This document shows, piece by piece, positions 40,401 through 48,442 of a DNA stretch of 64,000 nucleotides (position 1 is its first letter; the number at the start of each line of letters is the position of its first letter). The DNA comes from Duganella sp. BuS-21. Lineage in GTDB: Bacteria > Pseudomonadota > Gammaproteobacteria > Burkholderiales > Burkholderiaceae_D. The position numbers were made by a program, and so were the translations under genes. Location: NCBI GenBank assembly GCA_041874725.1, contig CP097466.1, forward strand, positions 3,596,001 through 3,660,000. The letters run 5' to 3'. The notes beneath the pieces were generated by a model. It searched no databases. It was not told where the DNA came from and saw only the letters and a list, made by a program, of their open reading frames with translations.

Positions 40401-40654
40401 CGCACGTCACGGTGAACGACAAGGGCGGCAATCTGGACGCGGCCGTGCCGACGACGGTGAAAAACCGCAGCAACGCCACCGTCGCGCTGACCTGGTCCGG
40501 CCTCACCGCCGGCACCCGCTACCTCGGCGCGATGGACTTGCTGGAACAAGGCGTGCGCCGCGCCACCAGCACGGTGATTCATGTCGACACCGATGACACC
40601 GTGCCGCCGCCCGCCGCACTAACCCGCGCACCGAAGCGCGACAACCGCAAATAA
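37487..40654 (+). CDS. Secreted subtilisin-like serine protease (S8)
   Basis: The 1055-residue enzyme has a signal peptide, an I9-type inhibitor propeptide (about residues 30-140, ending in QYSVVLNGFTALLTDAEV), and the catalytic triad: aspartate in GVIDSGIW (residue 177), histidine in GHGTHTSSTAAG (about 274) and serine in DGTSMATPHVAG (about 618). A PA domain is inserted between His and Ser (about 420-520), as in plant cucumisin-type subtilases. An Fn3-like domain follows (RRSVTNVGSQTATYN), then beta-rich C-terminal domains. It is translationally coupled to the PEP-CTERM gene. Confidence 0.9.
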   Translation: MSAGRIPKLARRLTSAGVLLMLASLQAHADDGVGQIRRAYVVQLGDKPISSYSGGVSGLSATQPANGKRLNLDSPAVQQYGAYLQQKQASATALVASAPVLHQYSVVLNGFTALLTDAEVRALRANSGVASITPDQPRRLLTSYTPTFLGLDQPGGLWSKAGGVAGAGEDIIVGVIDSGIWPENLAFADRVDSTGAPTLDSSAALAYGAPPAAWKGGCQPGEGFDANLCNNKLIGAQYFNQGFLNDGYVLHWTEFNSARDSIGGNAGHGGHGTHTSSTAAGNHGVATVVDGLPMGKAGGIAPRARVAMYKVCWSAEAWDDPRGSNGCYLSDSVAAIEKAVSDGVHVINYSISGGADVEDPVEQAFLNATNAGVFVAAAAGNEGPSNSTLSHISPWLTTVAASTHDRQLQSTLSLADGRSFKGASMTKDGLPQTAMIRAQDAVLAGTDPLAASLCPSIEWNMGSPILDPAKVAGKIVICERGITDRVDKSKAVKEAGGVGMVMVDNGGGLTAEVHSVPTVHVSNADGLLIQAYAVNGRGKAAMSPFIIASVPGSAPVVAGFSSRGPSGADTSVMKPDMAAPGVSILASVSPELTPEQRSEVVAGTLPGQQAWAFMDGTSMATPHVAGLAALLRQQHPTWTPAAIKSALMTSAADTLSDGLKDETAGKLPWGQGAGHVQPNRADDPGLVYDAGAVDFKKYMCGRGQADQCGYGMSEAWNLNQASIAIGNVLTAATIRRSVTNVGSQTATYNASVTMQGYEATVQPASLTIAPGASAAFTLTLKRTSAPNRTWQFGSLTWSDGSHTVRSPIVASSATSLTAPPTVRSSRTTDTKLLGIGTDYSGKLGVAAGGLKAVTKTTLTVHQAGEDSVDTALQVAAACNSSSQGVSVTSYVIPADTLAARFELFDRDTSGKGKDDLDLAVLDSNGAIAGIALHDGSNETVLLRDPAAGNYRVCVLGYKVANGVSSEFQLSTAHVTVNDKGGNLDAAVPTTVKNRSNATVALTWSGLTAGTRYLGAMDLLEQGVRRATSTVIHVDTDDTVPPPAALTRAPKRDNRK

Positions 40655-40673
40655 TCCGATGAAAGCCATCCCT

Positions 40674-41420
40674 ATGAAAACTGTTAAAACCCTGATCGCG
40701 GTCGTGGCAGGCATCGCTTGCAGCGCCGCACTGGCCAATCCTAAAACCACCACCGTCGACTTCTCCGGCAATGCGTATGGCTGGGAAGGCATGCAGGCGG
40801 CCAACGGCGCCGGCGGCACCAAGATCGACGACGTGATCAGTCCTACCAAGGCCTTGCATACGACGATGGAAAATCAAATCCTCATCTTCGGCAGCAAGGA
40901 TGCCAACTTCACCGGCAACTATGGCACCAGCAAGAGCGTCACCATCAGCCTGGACGTCTTCTCCGAGCACGTTAACTATTTCAACTTCGGCGAAACCACG
41001 CGCCCGTTGATCGTCGAACTGCGCGACTTCGACACACCGCCGCCGGGTTTGAACTATTCCAGCGTGTGGTACTACCTGGGCGATGTGGATGCCAGCAAGC
41101 CGTTGCAGCACTTCTCGGTGACGATTGCCGACACCAAGTCCAAGGGCCTGCCTGCTGGATGGAAGGGTTATGGCGCGATGACGGAAGACCTGCAATCCGA
41201 GCTGCCGAGCGACCGCACGTTCAAGAACGTCCTGGCGTCGGTGGACCAGATGGTGTTCTCGACCGCCATGCCGGGTGTGGTGTCGGACTTCGTGTACTTC
41301 GATGTCGCGCTGGATAACATCACGATCAGCGCAGTGCCGGAGCCGAGCGAAACGATGATGCTGGGCGCCGGTCTGGGTCTGCTCGCGCTGGTGGCACGCC
41401 GCCGCAAACGCGCGGCCTGA
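40674..41420 (+). CDS. PEP-CTERM exported protein
   Basis: ATG at 40674 (or 40659) starts a signal peptide (KTLIAVVAGIACSAALA). The C-terminus carries VPEPSETMMLGAGLGLLALV and ARRRKR, an exosortase sorting signal. The roughly 200-residue domain between is predicted beta-rich. Follows the S8 protease by about 20 bp; likely the same operon. A strong terminator follows. Confidence 0.85.
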   Translation: MKTVKTLIAVVAGIACSAALANPKTTTVDFSGNAYGWEGMQAANGAGGTKIDDVISPTKALHTTMENQILIFGSKDANFTGNYGTSKSVTISLDVFSEHVNYFNFGETTRPLIVELRDFDTPPPGLNYSSVWYYLGDVDASKPLQHFSVTIADTKSKGLPAGWKGYGAMTEDLQSELPSDRTFKNVLASVDQMVFSTAMPGVVSDFVYFDVALDNITISAVPEPSETMMLGAGLGLLALVARRRKRAA

Positions 41421-41432
41421 GTTTGAGGCGAG

Positions 41433-41465
41433 CCTGAGGCGGATGGATTCCGCCTCAGGTTTTTT
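41433..41465 (+). terminator. Rho-independent terminator
   Basis: CCTGAGGCGG and CCGCCTCAGG form a 10-bp stem with a seven-base loop, followed by six T residues. It separates the PEP-CTERM gene from the convergent MrpX-like gene. Confidence 0.9.
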
Positions 41466-41466
41466 C

Positions 41467-41691
41467 TTACTTCTTCATTTCGTCTTTTTTCATCTCGTCC
41501 TTTTTCATTGCATCCTTCTTCATCTCCTCTTTTTTCATTTCATCCTTTTTCATGCCATCTTTCTTCATGGCGTCCTTCTTCATTTCATCCTTGTGCATGC
41601 CCTTGTCTTCTTTCTTCATGGCGTCCTGCGCGTAAGCGGCGCCGGACATGGACAGGACGGTGGTGATGAGTGCGATGGCGATTTTTTTCAT
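41467..41691 (-). CDS. Periplasmic methionine-rich MKKDx-repeat peptide (MrpX-like)
   Basis: The 74-residue protein has a signal peptide (KKIAIALITTVLSMSGAAYA) and a mature part made of about ten five-residue units of the form MKKDE, MKKDA or MHKDE. Such pentapeptide MXKDX proteins are known from betaproteobacteria. In Azospira, MrpX, a methionine-rich periplasmic peptide, soaks up hypochlorite by methionine oxidation and is re-reduced by YedY1. The adjoining YedY1, YedZ1, SigF and NrsF-like genes reproduce that locus, so the same role is inferred. Confidence 0.75.
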   Translation of the reverse strand: MKKIAIALITTVLSMSGAAYAQDAMKKEDKGMHKDEMKKDAMKKDGMKKDEMKKEEMKKDAMKKDEMKKDEMKK

Positions 41692-41724
41692 GATAGTTCC
41701 TTGGTGAGTGATAGAAAAATAGGT

Positions 41725-42489
41725 TCAGCTGCCGCCGAACCAGTTATACCCCTGGTCTTCCCAGTAGCCGCCAGAGTAGGTATTGGTGACGAAAATGGCT
41801 TGTACGTGCTTGGGATTCTTGTAACCGAGCTTGGTCGGCATGCGCAGCTTCATGGGGAAGCCATAACGCGGTGGCAAAGGCGCGCCGTCGTACGTCAGCG
41901 CCATGATGGTCTGCGGATGCAGCGCGGTGGCCATGTCAATGCTGGTGAAATAGTCGTCCGCGCATTTGAATCCGACGTACTTCGCGCTCAGGTCCGCGCC
42001 CACCTGGCGCAGGAAATGTGCAAACGGCATCCCGCCCCATTGTCCGATGGCGCTCCAGCCCTCGACACAGATGTGGCGCGTGATCTGCGACTGCTGCGGC
42101 AACGCGCGCAAGCCGGCCAGTGACCACGGCTTGCGGTCGGCGATCAAGCCGCTCAGTTCCAGCCTCCATGCATCGCCATCTACCACACGGATTTCCTCTT
42201 CGCCGTAATAGGCATTGAACGGAAACGGCCGCGTTATCATGCTGGCAGCGTAAGTCGGCGCCAGCCGCGTCGGATCGAACAGCAGCGCTTGCGCGCGGTC
42301 GTTGAAATGCGAAATGCTGGTCAGCGCCTGCTCTATGCTGTCCTGGTCGTCCGTGGCGCAGCCGGTCAGCAGGCTTAAGCCGCCGAGTGTCAGGCCGCGC
42401 TGCAGGAAAGCGCGGCGCGACGGTGGCGGCACGCGAGCGATGGCATCCTTCAGCATCAACTCGCCGGTGAGATTCTGAATGATCTTCAT
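41725..42489 (-). CDS. YedY1/MsrP-like molybdopterin methionine-sulfoxide reductase
   Basis: ATG at 42489 gives a 254-residue protein with a Tat signal (PSRRAFLQRGLTLGGLSLL) and a sulfite-oxidase-type molybdopterin domain. The molybdenum-binding cysteine is in RHICVEGWSAIGQWGG and is followed by KYVGFKCADDY and GFPMKLRMP. It should reduce methionine sulfoxide in periplasmic proteins. Electron supply is expected from the adjacent cytochrome b. Regulation by the divergent sigma factor is inferred. Confidence 0.85.
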   Translation of the reverse strand: MKIIQNLTGELMLKDAIARVPPPSRRAFLQRGLTLGGLSLLTGCATDDQDSIEQALTSISHFNDRAQALLFDPTRLAPTYAASMITRPFPFNAYYGEEEIRVVDGDAWRLELSGLIADRKPWSLAGLRALPQQSQITRHICVEGWSAIGQWGGMPFAHFLRQVGADLSAKYVGFKCADDYFTSIDMATALHPQTIMALTYDGAPLPPRYGFPMKLRMPTKLGYKNPKHVQAIFVTNTYSGGYWEDQGYNWFGGS

Positions 42490-42505
42490 GGTTGATCCCG
42501 GATGA

Positions 42506-43141
42506 TTAACGGCCACGCAGCATGGCCAGCAAGGTGCGCGGCACCAGCGCCACCATGACCACGTGCACCACGATGAAAGCGCACAGCGCCGCCATGGCAT
42601 AGAAATGGATGTAGCGTGCCGCCTCGTAGCCGCCAAGCAGATCACGCAGTATGGGAAACTGCACCGACTTCCACAGCACCAGGCCGGAGAGCACCAGCAG
42701 CAGGCTGTCGAGCATCACGAACAGGTAAGCCAGCCGTTGTACGCTGTTGTAGTGGCGCGGATCGGCATGCGACAGCTTGCCGCGCAGCGCGGCGCCCACA
42801 TCGCGCAGCAGCTGGCGCGGCGCAATCGGGAAGAACTGGCGCCGCAGCCGGCCGGAAGCCAGGTTGATCAGCAAATACAGCACACCGTTGGCGACCAGCA
42901 GCCACATGGCGGCGAAATGCCATTGCAGCGCGCCGCCCAGCCAGCCGCCGATCGTCAGGCTGCGCGGAATATCGAAGCCGAGAAAAGCTGTGGCGTTGTA
43001 GATGCGCCAACCGCTGGTCACCAGCAGCACGACGGCCAGCGCGTTCAGCCAGTGCGTGCAACGCAACCAGACCGGATGCACGGTCTTTGACTCGCTAGCG
43101 CTAGTCGGCATATCATGCCGACGCATAGACAGGAGTTTCAT
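42506..43141 (-). CDS. YedZ1-like cytochrome b561-type membrane protein
   Basis: The 211-residue protein has about four transmembrane helices with haem-ligand histidines in CTHWLNALAVV, LQWHFAAMW, and YIHFYAMAALCAFIVVHV. This is the di-haem cytochrome b561 plan, not the YedZ/MsrQ fold. It carries electrons from quinol to the molybdopterin enzyme encoded 17 bp downstream. The true start may be one of the in-frame ATGs at residue 6 or 11. Confidence 0.85.
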   Translation of the reverse strand: MKLLSMRRHDMPTSASESKTVHPVWLRCTHWLNALAVVLLVTSGWRIYNATAFLGFDIPRSLTIGGWLGGALQWHFAAMWLLVANGVLYLLINLASGRLRRQFFPIAPRQLLRDVGAALRGKLSHADPRHYNSVQRLAYLFVMLDSLLLVLSGLVLWKSVQFPILRDLLGGYEAARYIHFYAMAALCAFIVVHVVMVALVPRTLLAMLRGR

Positions 43142-43229
43142 CGCATATCACCTGCATTGTTGGGAACAGTGACAGGTAATTCGCTGCGATCCACTACAAG
43201 GTTACAGCGTCGCCAAAAAATATATTTCG

Positions 43230-43826
43230 ATGAAACTGTTACCAAAGGCGTCCATGGAACGAATAACAGAGCAGAACCCTCTGCGCCACACGGAGTTGCG
43301 GTTGCATGCGCTATTCCTGCAAGGGCTGGATGGCGATGCCCAGGCATACCGGCGCTTTCTGCAGGCGACCACGCCTTACCTGCGCGCTTTCCTGCGCCGC
43401 AGGTTGAGCGGATGGCCGGACCAGGTGGAGGACCTGGTGCAGGAGTCGCTGCTGGCGATCCATAACCAGCGCCTGACGTACGACAGCGGACTGCCACTGA
43501 CCGCCTGGATTTATGCCATCGCCAGGTATAAGCTGATCGACTGGCTGCGCCGCCACGCGCGCCAGGACAGCATGCTGCAGCCGTTGGACGGCGAAGAGGC
43601 GCTGTTCTCGTCCGCCGACCACGAAGCCGGCGACGTCCAGCGCGACGTCATGAAGCTGCTGTCCACGCTACCGGACAAGCAGCGCGACGCCATTATCTAC
43701 ACCAAGCTGGATGGCTTGTCGGTGCGTGAGGCGGCGGAACGGTTGGACATGTCGGAAGCGGCGGTAAAGGTTTCGGTCCATCGCGGCCTGAAGACGTTGG
43801 CAAGCACATTGCGGGAAACGATATGA
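43230..43826 (+). CDS. ECF sigma factor, SigF-like
   Basis: The protein has sigma region 2 (DQVEDLVQESLLAIHNQR, then TAWIYAIARYKLIDWLRR) and region 4 (LPDKQRDAIIYTKLDGLSV, then AAERLDMSEAAVKVSVHRGL). Length is normal for ECF factors. An in-frame ATG at 43254 after AAAGGCGTCC is a good alternative start. It overlaps the NrsF gene by ATGA and is divergent from yedZ1-yedY1-mrpX, its likely targets. Confidence 0.85.
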   Translation: MKLLPKASMERITEQNPLRHTELRLHALFLQGLDGDAQAYRRFLQATTPYLRAFLRRRLSGWPDQVEDLVQESLLAIHNQRLTYDSGLPLTAWIYAIARYKLIDWLRRHARQDSMLQPLDGEEALFSSADHEAGDVQRDVMKLLSTLPDKQRDAIIYTKLDGLSVREAAERLDMSEAAVKVSVHRGLKTLASTLRETI

Positions 43827-44464
43827 AAACGGATGATTTGATCGATATGCTCTCCAGCGGACCTGATGCAGGCCGGCCGACCCGGACGCCGCGCGCCGCG
43901 CTGCTTCCGTTGCTGGGCGGCTTGCTGGCCAGCGTCGCCGTCATGCTGATGCTGCTGGGCGTGCGCTCCAATTTGCTGGAGGAGCTGACCTGGGCTGCAT
44001 TCTGGAGCAAGCTGCTGTTCTCCCTGGCGCTGGCCGCTGCCGGCTGGCTGGCCGTCAAACGCCTGTCGGCGCCCGGCGCAGCGACCGGCCAGTTAACGCT
44101 CTATCTCGGTGCGCCGATTCTACTTGCATGGTGCGGCGCCGCCGTGCTGCTGGCGAACGCCGCCCCCGAGCTGCGCGCGGAACTGTTCTGGGGCCGCACC
44201 TGGCGCTACTGCCCGTTGCTGATCGCGCTGATCTCGCTACCGATCTTCGCGGCGGTACTGCACATCATGCGCAACCGCGCGCCTACGCGCCTGCGTTTGG
44301 CAGGCGGCGCGGCGGGATTCGCGGCAGGCGCCTCCGCTGCAGCGGTGTACTGCCTGCATTGCCCGGAGCTCAGTATCGCCTTTGTCGGCTTCTGGTATCT
44401 GCTGGGCATATTGATTCCCACCGCGTTGGGTGCGCTGATCGGGCCACGTGTGCTAGCCTGGTAG
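43823..44464 (+). CDS. NrsF-like anti-sigma membrane protein (DUF1109)
   Basis: The 213-residue protein has an N-terminal cytoplasmic segment (MKTDDLIDMLSSGPDAG) and six transmembrane helices, with cysteines in YCPLLIALISLP and CLHCPELS that may sense oxidants. DUF1109/NrsF proteins bind SigF and release it under metal or chlorine stress. Start overlaps the sigma gene; its end overlaps the convergent PEP-CTERM gene by 12 bp. Confidence 0.8.
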   Translation: MKTDDLIDMLSSGPDAGRPTRTPRAALLPLLGGLLASVAVMLMLLGVRSNLLEELTWAAFWSKLLFSLALAAAGWLAVKRLSAPGAATGQLTLYLGAPILLAWCGAAVLLANAAPELRAELFWGRTWRYCPLLIALISLPIFAAVLHIMRNRAPTRLRLAGGAAGFAAGASAAAVYCLHCPELSIAFVGFWYLLGILIPTALGALIGPRVLAW

Positions 44465-45034
44465 GCGCCGGAGCGACGCCAACGCCAGCACCGCCAGGCC
44501 TGCCCCCAGCATCAGGAAGCTGGACGGCTCCGGCACGGCGCTTTGCACCGTGAAGTCGTCCATGACGAACCAGCCATCGTCGCGCGCAATGCTCAGGCGC
44601 GCGACGTTGGTGAAGTTTGCCGTCACCCATCGGTAGCTCTGGCTTATCGCCACATTGCCAGTGCTGCCGATCACATCGCCCGTGGCGTTGTAGGCAGTGA
44701 TGCTGATCCAGTTGGCCACCGCGCCATTGGTATTGGGCGCGGCAAACCAGGCGCCGTGGAAGTTGAACGCCGTGGCGCTACTCACGGTCAAGTTGTCCAC
44801 GCCGTAGCCATTGGTCACAAAGCTCGTGCCGGAATGGGCGCCGTTGTCATAGCCTTCCACCGCAGTGTCGCCGTAGTACCAGTCCTCAGCCCAGTTCAGG
44901 CCCGCGTAGGGACTGGCAAGTGCGGCAAGATCACCGTCCGCAAGCAGGTCTTCAAAATCCACCGTGGCCGATTGGGCCTGGCTAGCCAGCAGCAAGCCGG
45001 CGCTGGCAAATAAACCGATCAGAAATTTGTTCAT
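44453..45034 (-). CDS. PEP-CTERM exported protein
   Basis: The 193-residue protein has a signal peptide (KFLIGLFASAGLLLASQAQS) and the sorting signal VPEPSSFLMLGAGLAVLALA followed by SLRR. The mature domain is beta-rich with many aromatic residues and a DDFTV strand like a carbohydrate-binding sandwich. It follows the GH74 gene by about 10 bp, so a shared transcript and polysaccharide-related role are plausible. Confidence 0.85.
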   Translation of the reverse strand: MNKFLIGLFASAGLLLASQAQSATVDFEDLLADGDLAALASPYAGLNWAEDWYYGDTAVEGYDNGAHSGTSFVTNGYGVDNLTVSSATAFNFHGAWFAAPNTNGAVANWISITAYNATGDVIGSTGNVAISQSYRWVTANFTNVARLSIARDDGWFVMDDFTVQSAVPEPSSFLMLGAGLAVLALASLRRLPG

Positions 45035-45044
45035 GGTTTTCTCC

Positions 45045-47534
45045 TTAATTGCAAACGTCGCCGGTGACGACAGGCAGTGCCGAGCCGCTGACCGTCATGC
45101 CGAATTCCACTGTGCTGCCAGGATAAACGTCGTGGTTCCAGCTCTGGTTGGGCGTAGCTGTATAGGTCGGGCTGCTGCCTGCAACGGCGGCGTTCCAGTA
45201 CCCTTGTACCACTGAGTTGTCTGTATAGGTCCAGGTGACCGACCAGCCGCTAATCATTGTGCTGCGGTTGTTGGTGATGCGTACCGCCGCGTTGTAGCCG
45301 CCTTGCCAGGACGCCGTGACCACATAACTGCACTGGTTGACCGGCTGATTGCCGGCCGGCGGTCCGCCGACAACCGGTGTCGCCACCACCTCACCGTCGG
45401 CCGCGACGCTGCCGTAGGCAATGCCCCGTCCAGCGGTGCTCATGTACACGCGGCCATACACATTCAGGTCGCCATTGATCATGTGCGCATTGCCGCTGCC
45501 GCCGTACTGGTGGGCCTCGTCGTTGACGCGCACCCACGTAGCGCCGGCATCGGTGGAGCGCAGCACGCCGCGCGTTGTGCCCACGGTGCCGAGCATATAC
45601 AGCGTCGGATAGGCTGCATCCGGCGCCGCCTTGCCGAAACCGATGGCGCCGCATTCGTTCACGCCGGCGACCTTGGCGAAGCTGGCGCCGGAATCAGTGG
45701 AGCGGGTCAAGCCGCCGCCATTCAGGCATACCCACAAGTCGCCTTCCCGCCCCGGCACCAGTCGGATAATGTTGGAGCCGCCGGCGCCCGGATTGGCCTT
45801 GGGCACAAAACTGACGCCGCCGTCCACACTGGCGAACAGGCTATTGCCGTCGTAGGCGTAGAACTTGTTCGGGTTGACCGGGTCCGCCACCGGGCGCGCG
45901 TTGTTGACCGCCAGCCCTGTAATGGCGCTCCAGCTGCCGCCGTAGTTGGTGGAGCGATAGCTGGTGGACGAATCGGCCGGGCTATGCAACAGCGCATAGC
46001 CGTCGGCCGACAAAGCCAGTTGCCCCTGCGCGCCGTTGATGATCGCCGACTTGCTCCAGCTGGCGCCACCGTTGGTCGAGTAGTAGATCGACGAACCGGC
46101 ACGCGCCATGATGCGGCCATCCTGCGGCGCGATCGCCAGGCCCCTGGTGCTGCCCATCTGAGGACTGTGCTGGATGCCGTACTGCGCGGGATCGGCGTTG
46201 ATGAAACCATCGAAATCGCCGATGGTCGACACCAGCGGCCCGCCCGGCACCGTCTCGAAGTTGAACGGCACGGTTTCTTCCAGCCCCGCGACATTGAAGC
46301 GCCAGGTGGTGGTGGGCGCGTCGATGTCGGCGGTCTTGAACAGGCCATTGCCCGAGCCGACCCACGCCGCTTTGGTATCGAAGGGATCGAACTCGATCGA
46401 GCCGGCCCAATGGATGGAGGCGCCGTTGTTGATCCAACTGGCGCCGGCGCTATCGAGCGCGAAGCCGCGCGCCACCACGTCCGTCCAGCTGCGACCAGCG
46501 TCGTTCGAGGTCAGGATACGGTCGCCATAGGCGTTGTCTGTCTGCCGCATCCACGTGTTGATGGTGGAAGTGACCAGGTGCTTGGGATTGGCCGGGTCCA
46601 CGCTGATGCCGCCGAACGGCCGCGCCAGTCCCGCCGGCGTGATATTGACCCAATTGCCGCCGACCGCGTTGTATTCCCAGACCTGGCCGTTGTCCATCGG
46701 TTGATCCGTGCCGGGATGCGGGCCGGCGCCGTTGGCGTAGGTGATATACAGCTTGCCTTTGGTGGAGATGGCGGCCCGCTGCGGCATCAGCCCTACCCCG
46801 GGTCCGCCTTTGACGGCGGTGAAGGTGGCGCCGGAATCGGCACTGAAATACAGATTCGGACCGGCCGATGCGGAACGCGATACGCCGACAAAGATCCGCT
46901 TGGCGATGCCGCCGCCGGTGCTGGACGGGTCCAGCAGCACAAAGCTGATGCCATTGTCATTGGGTGTGGTGGTCACATCAAGCCCGGCAAGGCGGCCCCA
47001 GGTCGCACCCGAGTCCACGCTGCGGAACAGGCCATTGCGGCGCGTGCCGGCATACAGCACATTGCCGGCGCCGGGATCGACCTGCAGCTTTTCGCCACTC
47101 TGGCGTCCCATGCCATTGCCATGGGCCTTGAACTGCGCGCTGACATCGGTAACGGCGAAGGTCTTGCCGTAGTCGCTGGAACGCAGGATGGCGGTCTTGC
47201 CGTTGCTGAAGTAGCTGGTGCCGGCCAGCAGATAGACATTGGCGGCGTTGTGCGGGTCCACCGCCAGCGACTCGATGCCGAGCAGGCCGATATCGGGTTC
47301 ACTGAGCCAGTCATTGAGGGCGATCCAGCGTGCGCTGCTCTGGTCCCAGCGATAGGCACCGCCGACATCGGTGCGGGCATACACCACGCCGCGTTCCGAT
47401 TTACTGGGGATGATACCCGATACGAAACCACCTCCTCCGATGGCCACCGAGTCCCAGTGGTAGTTTTCTGCGGTACCGGCGAGCGGTATCCATAGCCCTG
47501 CCGTAAGCAGCGCCAAGCTGGCTGTTGTTTTCAA
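45045..47534 (-). CDS. Secreted GH74 xyloglucanase-type glycosidase with CBM2
   Basis: The 829-residue protein has a signal peptide and the GH74 opening WDSVAIGGGGFVSGIIPS and VYARTDVGGAYRWD, where the aspartate of ARTDVGGAYR is a catalytic acid. BNR-like segments recur (for example GATWGRLAGLD), forming two seven-bladed propellers. The last 100 residues (CSYVVTASWQGGYNAAVRI to VVTGDVCN) are a family 2 cellulose-binding module. It should cut xyloglucan or a similar beta-glucan outside the cell. Confidence 0.85.
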   Translation of the reverse strand: MKTTASLALLTAGLWIPLAGTAENYHWDSVAIGGGGFVSGIIPSKSERGVVYARTDVGGAYRWDQSSARWIALNDWLSEPDIGLLGIESLAVDPHNAANVYLLAGTSYFSNGKTAILRSSDYGKTFAVTDVSAQFKAHGNGMGRQSGEKLQVDPGAGNVLYAGTRRNGLFRSVDSGATWGRLAGLDVTTTPNDNGISFVLLDPSSTGGGIAKRIFVGVSRSASAGPNLYFSADSGATFTAVKGGPGVGLMPQRAAISTKGKLYITYANGAGPHPGTDQPMDNGQVWEYNAVGGNWVNITPAGLARPFGGISVDPANPKHLVTSTINTWMRQTDNAYGDRILTSNDAGRSWTDVVARGFALDSAGASWINNGASIHWAGSIEFDPFDTKAAWVGSGNGLFKTADIDAPTTTWRFNVAGLEETVPFNFETVPGGPLVSTIGDFDGFINADPAQYGIQHSPQMGSTRGLAIAPQDGRIMARAGSSIYYSTNGGASWSKSAIINGAQGQLALSADGYALLHSPADSSTSYRSTNYGGSWSAITGLAVNNARPVADPVNPNKFYAYDGNSLFASVDGGVSFVPKANPGAGGSNIIRLVPGREGDLWVCLNGGGLTRSTDSGASFAKVAGVNECGAIGFGKAAPDAAYPTLYMLGTVGTTRGVLRSTDAGATWVRVNDEAHQYGGSGNAHMINGDLNVYGRVYMSTAGRGIAYGSVAADGEVVATPVVGGPPAGNQPVNQCSYVVTASWQGGYNAAVRITNNRSTMISGWSVTWTYTDNSVVQGYWNAAVAGSSPTYTATPNQSWNHDVYPGSTVEFGMTVSGSALPVVTGDVCN

Positions 47535-47752
47535 TTTTTCGTCTCCGTCGATTTATAGTTATCGCGTATGCTCGTAGTGGCATGCGTGAAACCATTCTGC
47601 GACTGGTTTCAAATCGATGCAATTATGAAAACAACCAACTGCGGCAACGTTATTTGGCAAACCGTCCGCCGGCGGGCGATCATAAAAATGATTAGATCGC
47701 GCACGCCGTTGACACGCCAGATGCAAATCCCGATACTGGATCTGCACTCCTT

Positions 47753-47799
47753 CCCTGCCGGTTACACTCTCCCTCGTCTCCTTCGCCGGCAGGGTTTTC
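47753..47799 (+). terminator. Hairpin with T-run near the DUF1080 gene end
   Basis: CCCTGCCGG and CCGGCAGGG form a 9-bp stem around a 24-base loop, followed by TTTTCTC on the + strand. The long loop makes it a modest terminator. The rest of 47535-47799 shows nothing else recognisable. Confidence 0.45.
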
Positions 47800-48432
47800 T
47801 CATTCCAGGGGCGTCAGCTCCACGCGGCGCAATTCGTAAGGCGTGCCTTCCAGCTGGAAGCCGATCCGCCCCGATGCAGGCGACACATGCGACACGCGAT
47901 TTTGCAGCACGCCATTCAAGGTCACTTCCACGACGCCGTCACGGCTGACGATATCGCATGCGTTCCACTCGCCCGCCGGTTTTTCGCTGTCGGCCGCCGT
48001 ATGCGCCTTGATGCGGGTCTCCGCGCCGGGCGCGCTGGTGAGCGGCTCGGCAAAGCCGGCCGCCGCCATCGGCAGCAAGTCGCCGGCGTTACCGAATTTG
48101 GTCTGCACCTGCAGGCTGACCGGCCATACGCGGTCGAACTGGCCGGGGCTGATGTGCAGCAGCACGCCGCCGTTGCCAGGCTTGCCGGTCCAGCGCCATT
48201 CCACGTGCAGCTTGTAGTTGCGGTAGTTCTCCTGCGTTGCCAGGAAACCGGACGGTTTGCCCGCCGAGGCGATCACGCCGTCCGGCAGCACGCGAAACAG
48301 GTCCGCGATGGCGGCGGCCGGTGTGGTCTGCAATTCCCAGCCGCTGAAATCGCGGCCGTTGAACAAGTCAGTCGCGCCCGCGCCCTGCGCGAACACGGTT
48401 AATATCACTGCACCCAACAACTTCTTCACCAT
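47800..48432 (-). CDS. Exported DUF1080 (3-keto-disaccharide hydrolase-type) protein
   Basis: ATG at 48432 follows GGAGACGAG. A signal peptide (KLLGAVILTVFAQGAGA) precedes a DUF1080 domain: DLFNGRDFSGWELQ, then YKLHVEWRWTGKPGNGGVLL and WNACDIVSRDGVVEVTLNG. This concanavalin-like fold is found in enzymes and binding proteins for modified sugars. It is divergent from an esterase gene, consistent with carbohydrate breakdown. Confidence 0.8.
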   Translation of the reverse strand: MVKKLLGAVILTVFAQGAGATDLFNGRDFSGWELQTTPAAAIADLFRVLPDGVIASAGKPSGFLATQENYRNYKLHVEWRWTGKPGNGGVLLHISPGQFDRVWPVSLQVQTKFGNAGDLLPMAAAGFAEPLTSAPGAETRIKAHTAADSEKPAGEWNACDIVSRDGVVEVTLNGVLQNRVSHVSPASGRIGFQLEGTPYELRRVELTPLE

Positions 48433-48442
48433 CTCGTCTCCA

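Noticed and set aside
37112..40582. Very long reverse-strand open frame over the S8 protease
   Set aside because: It is His/Arg/Gly-rich as expected for the antisense of a high-GC gene; the forward frame carries the full catalytic triad.
41470..41610. Short tandem DNA repeats
   Set aside because: They are the codons of the MKKDx pentapeptides, in frame after a signal peptide.
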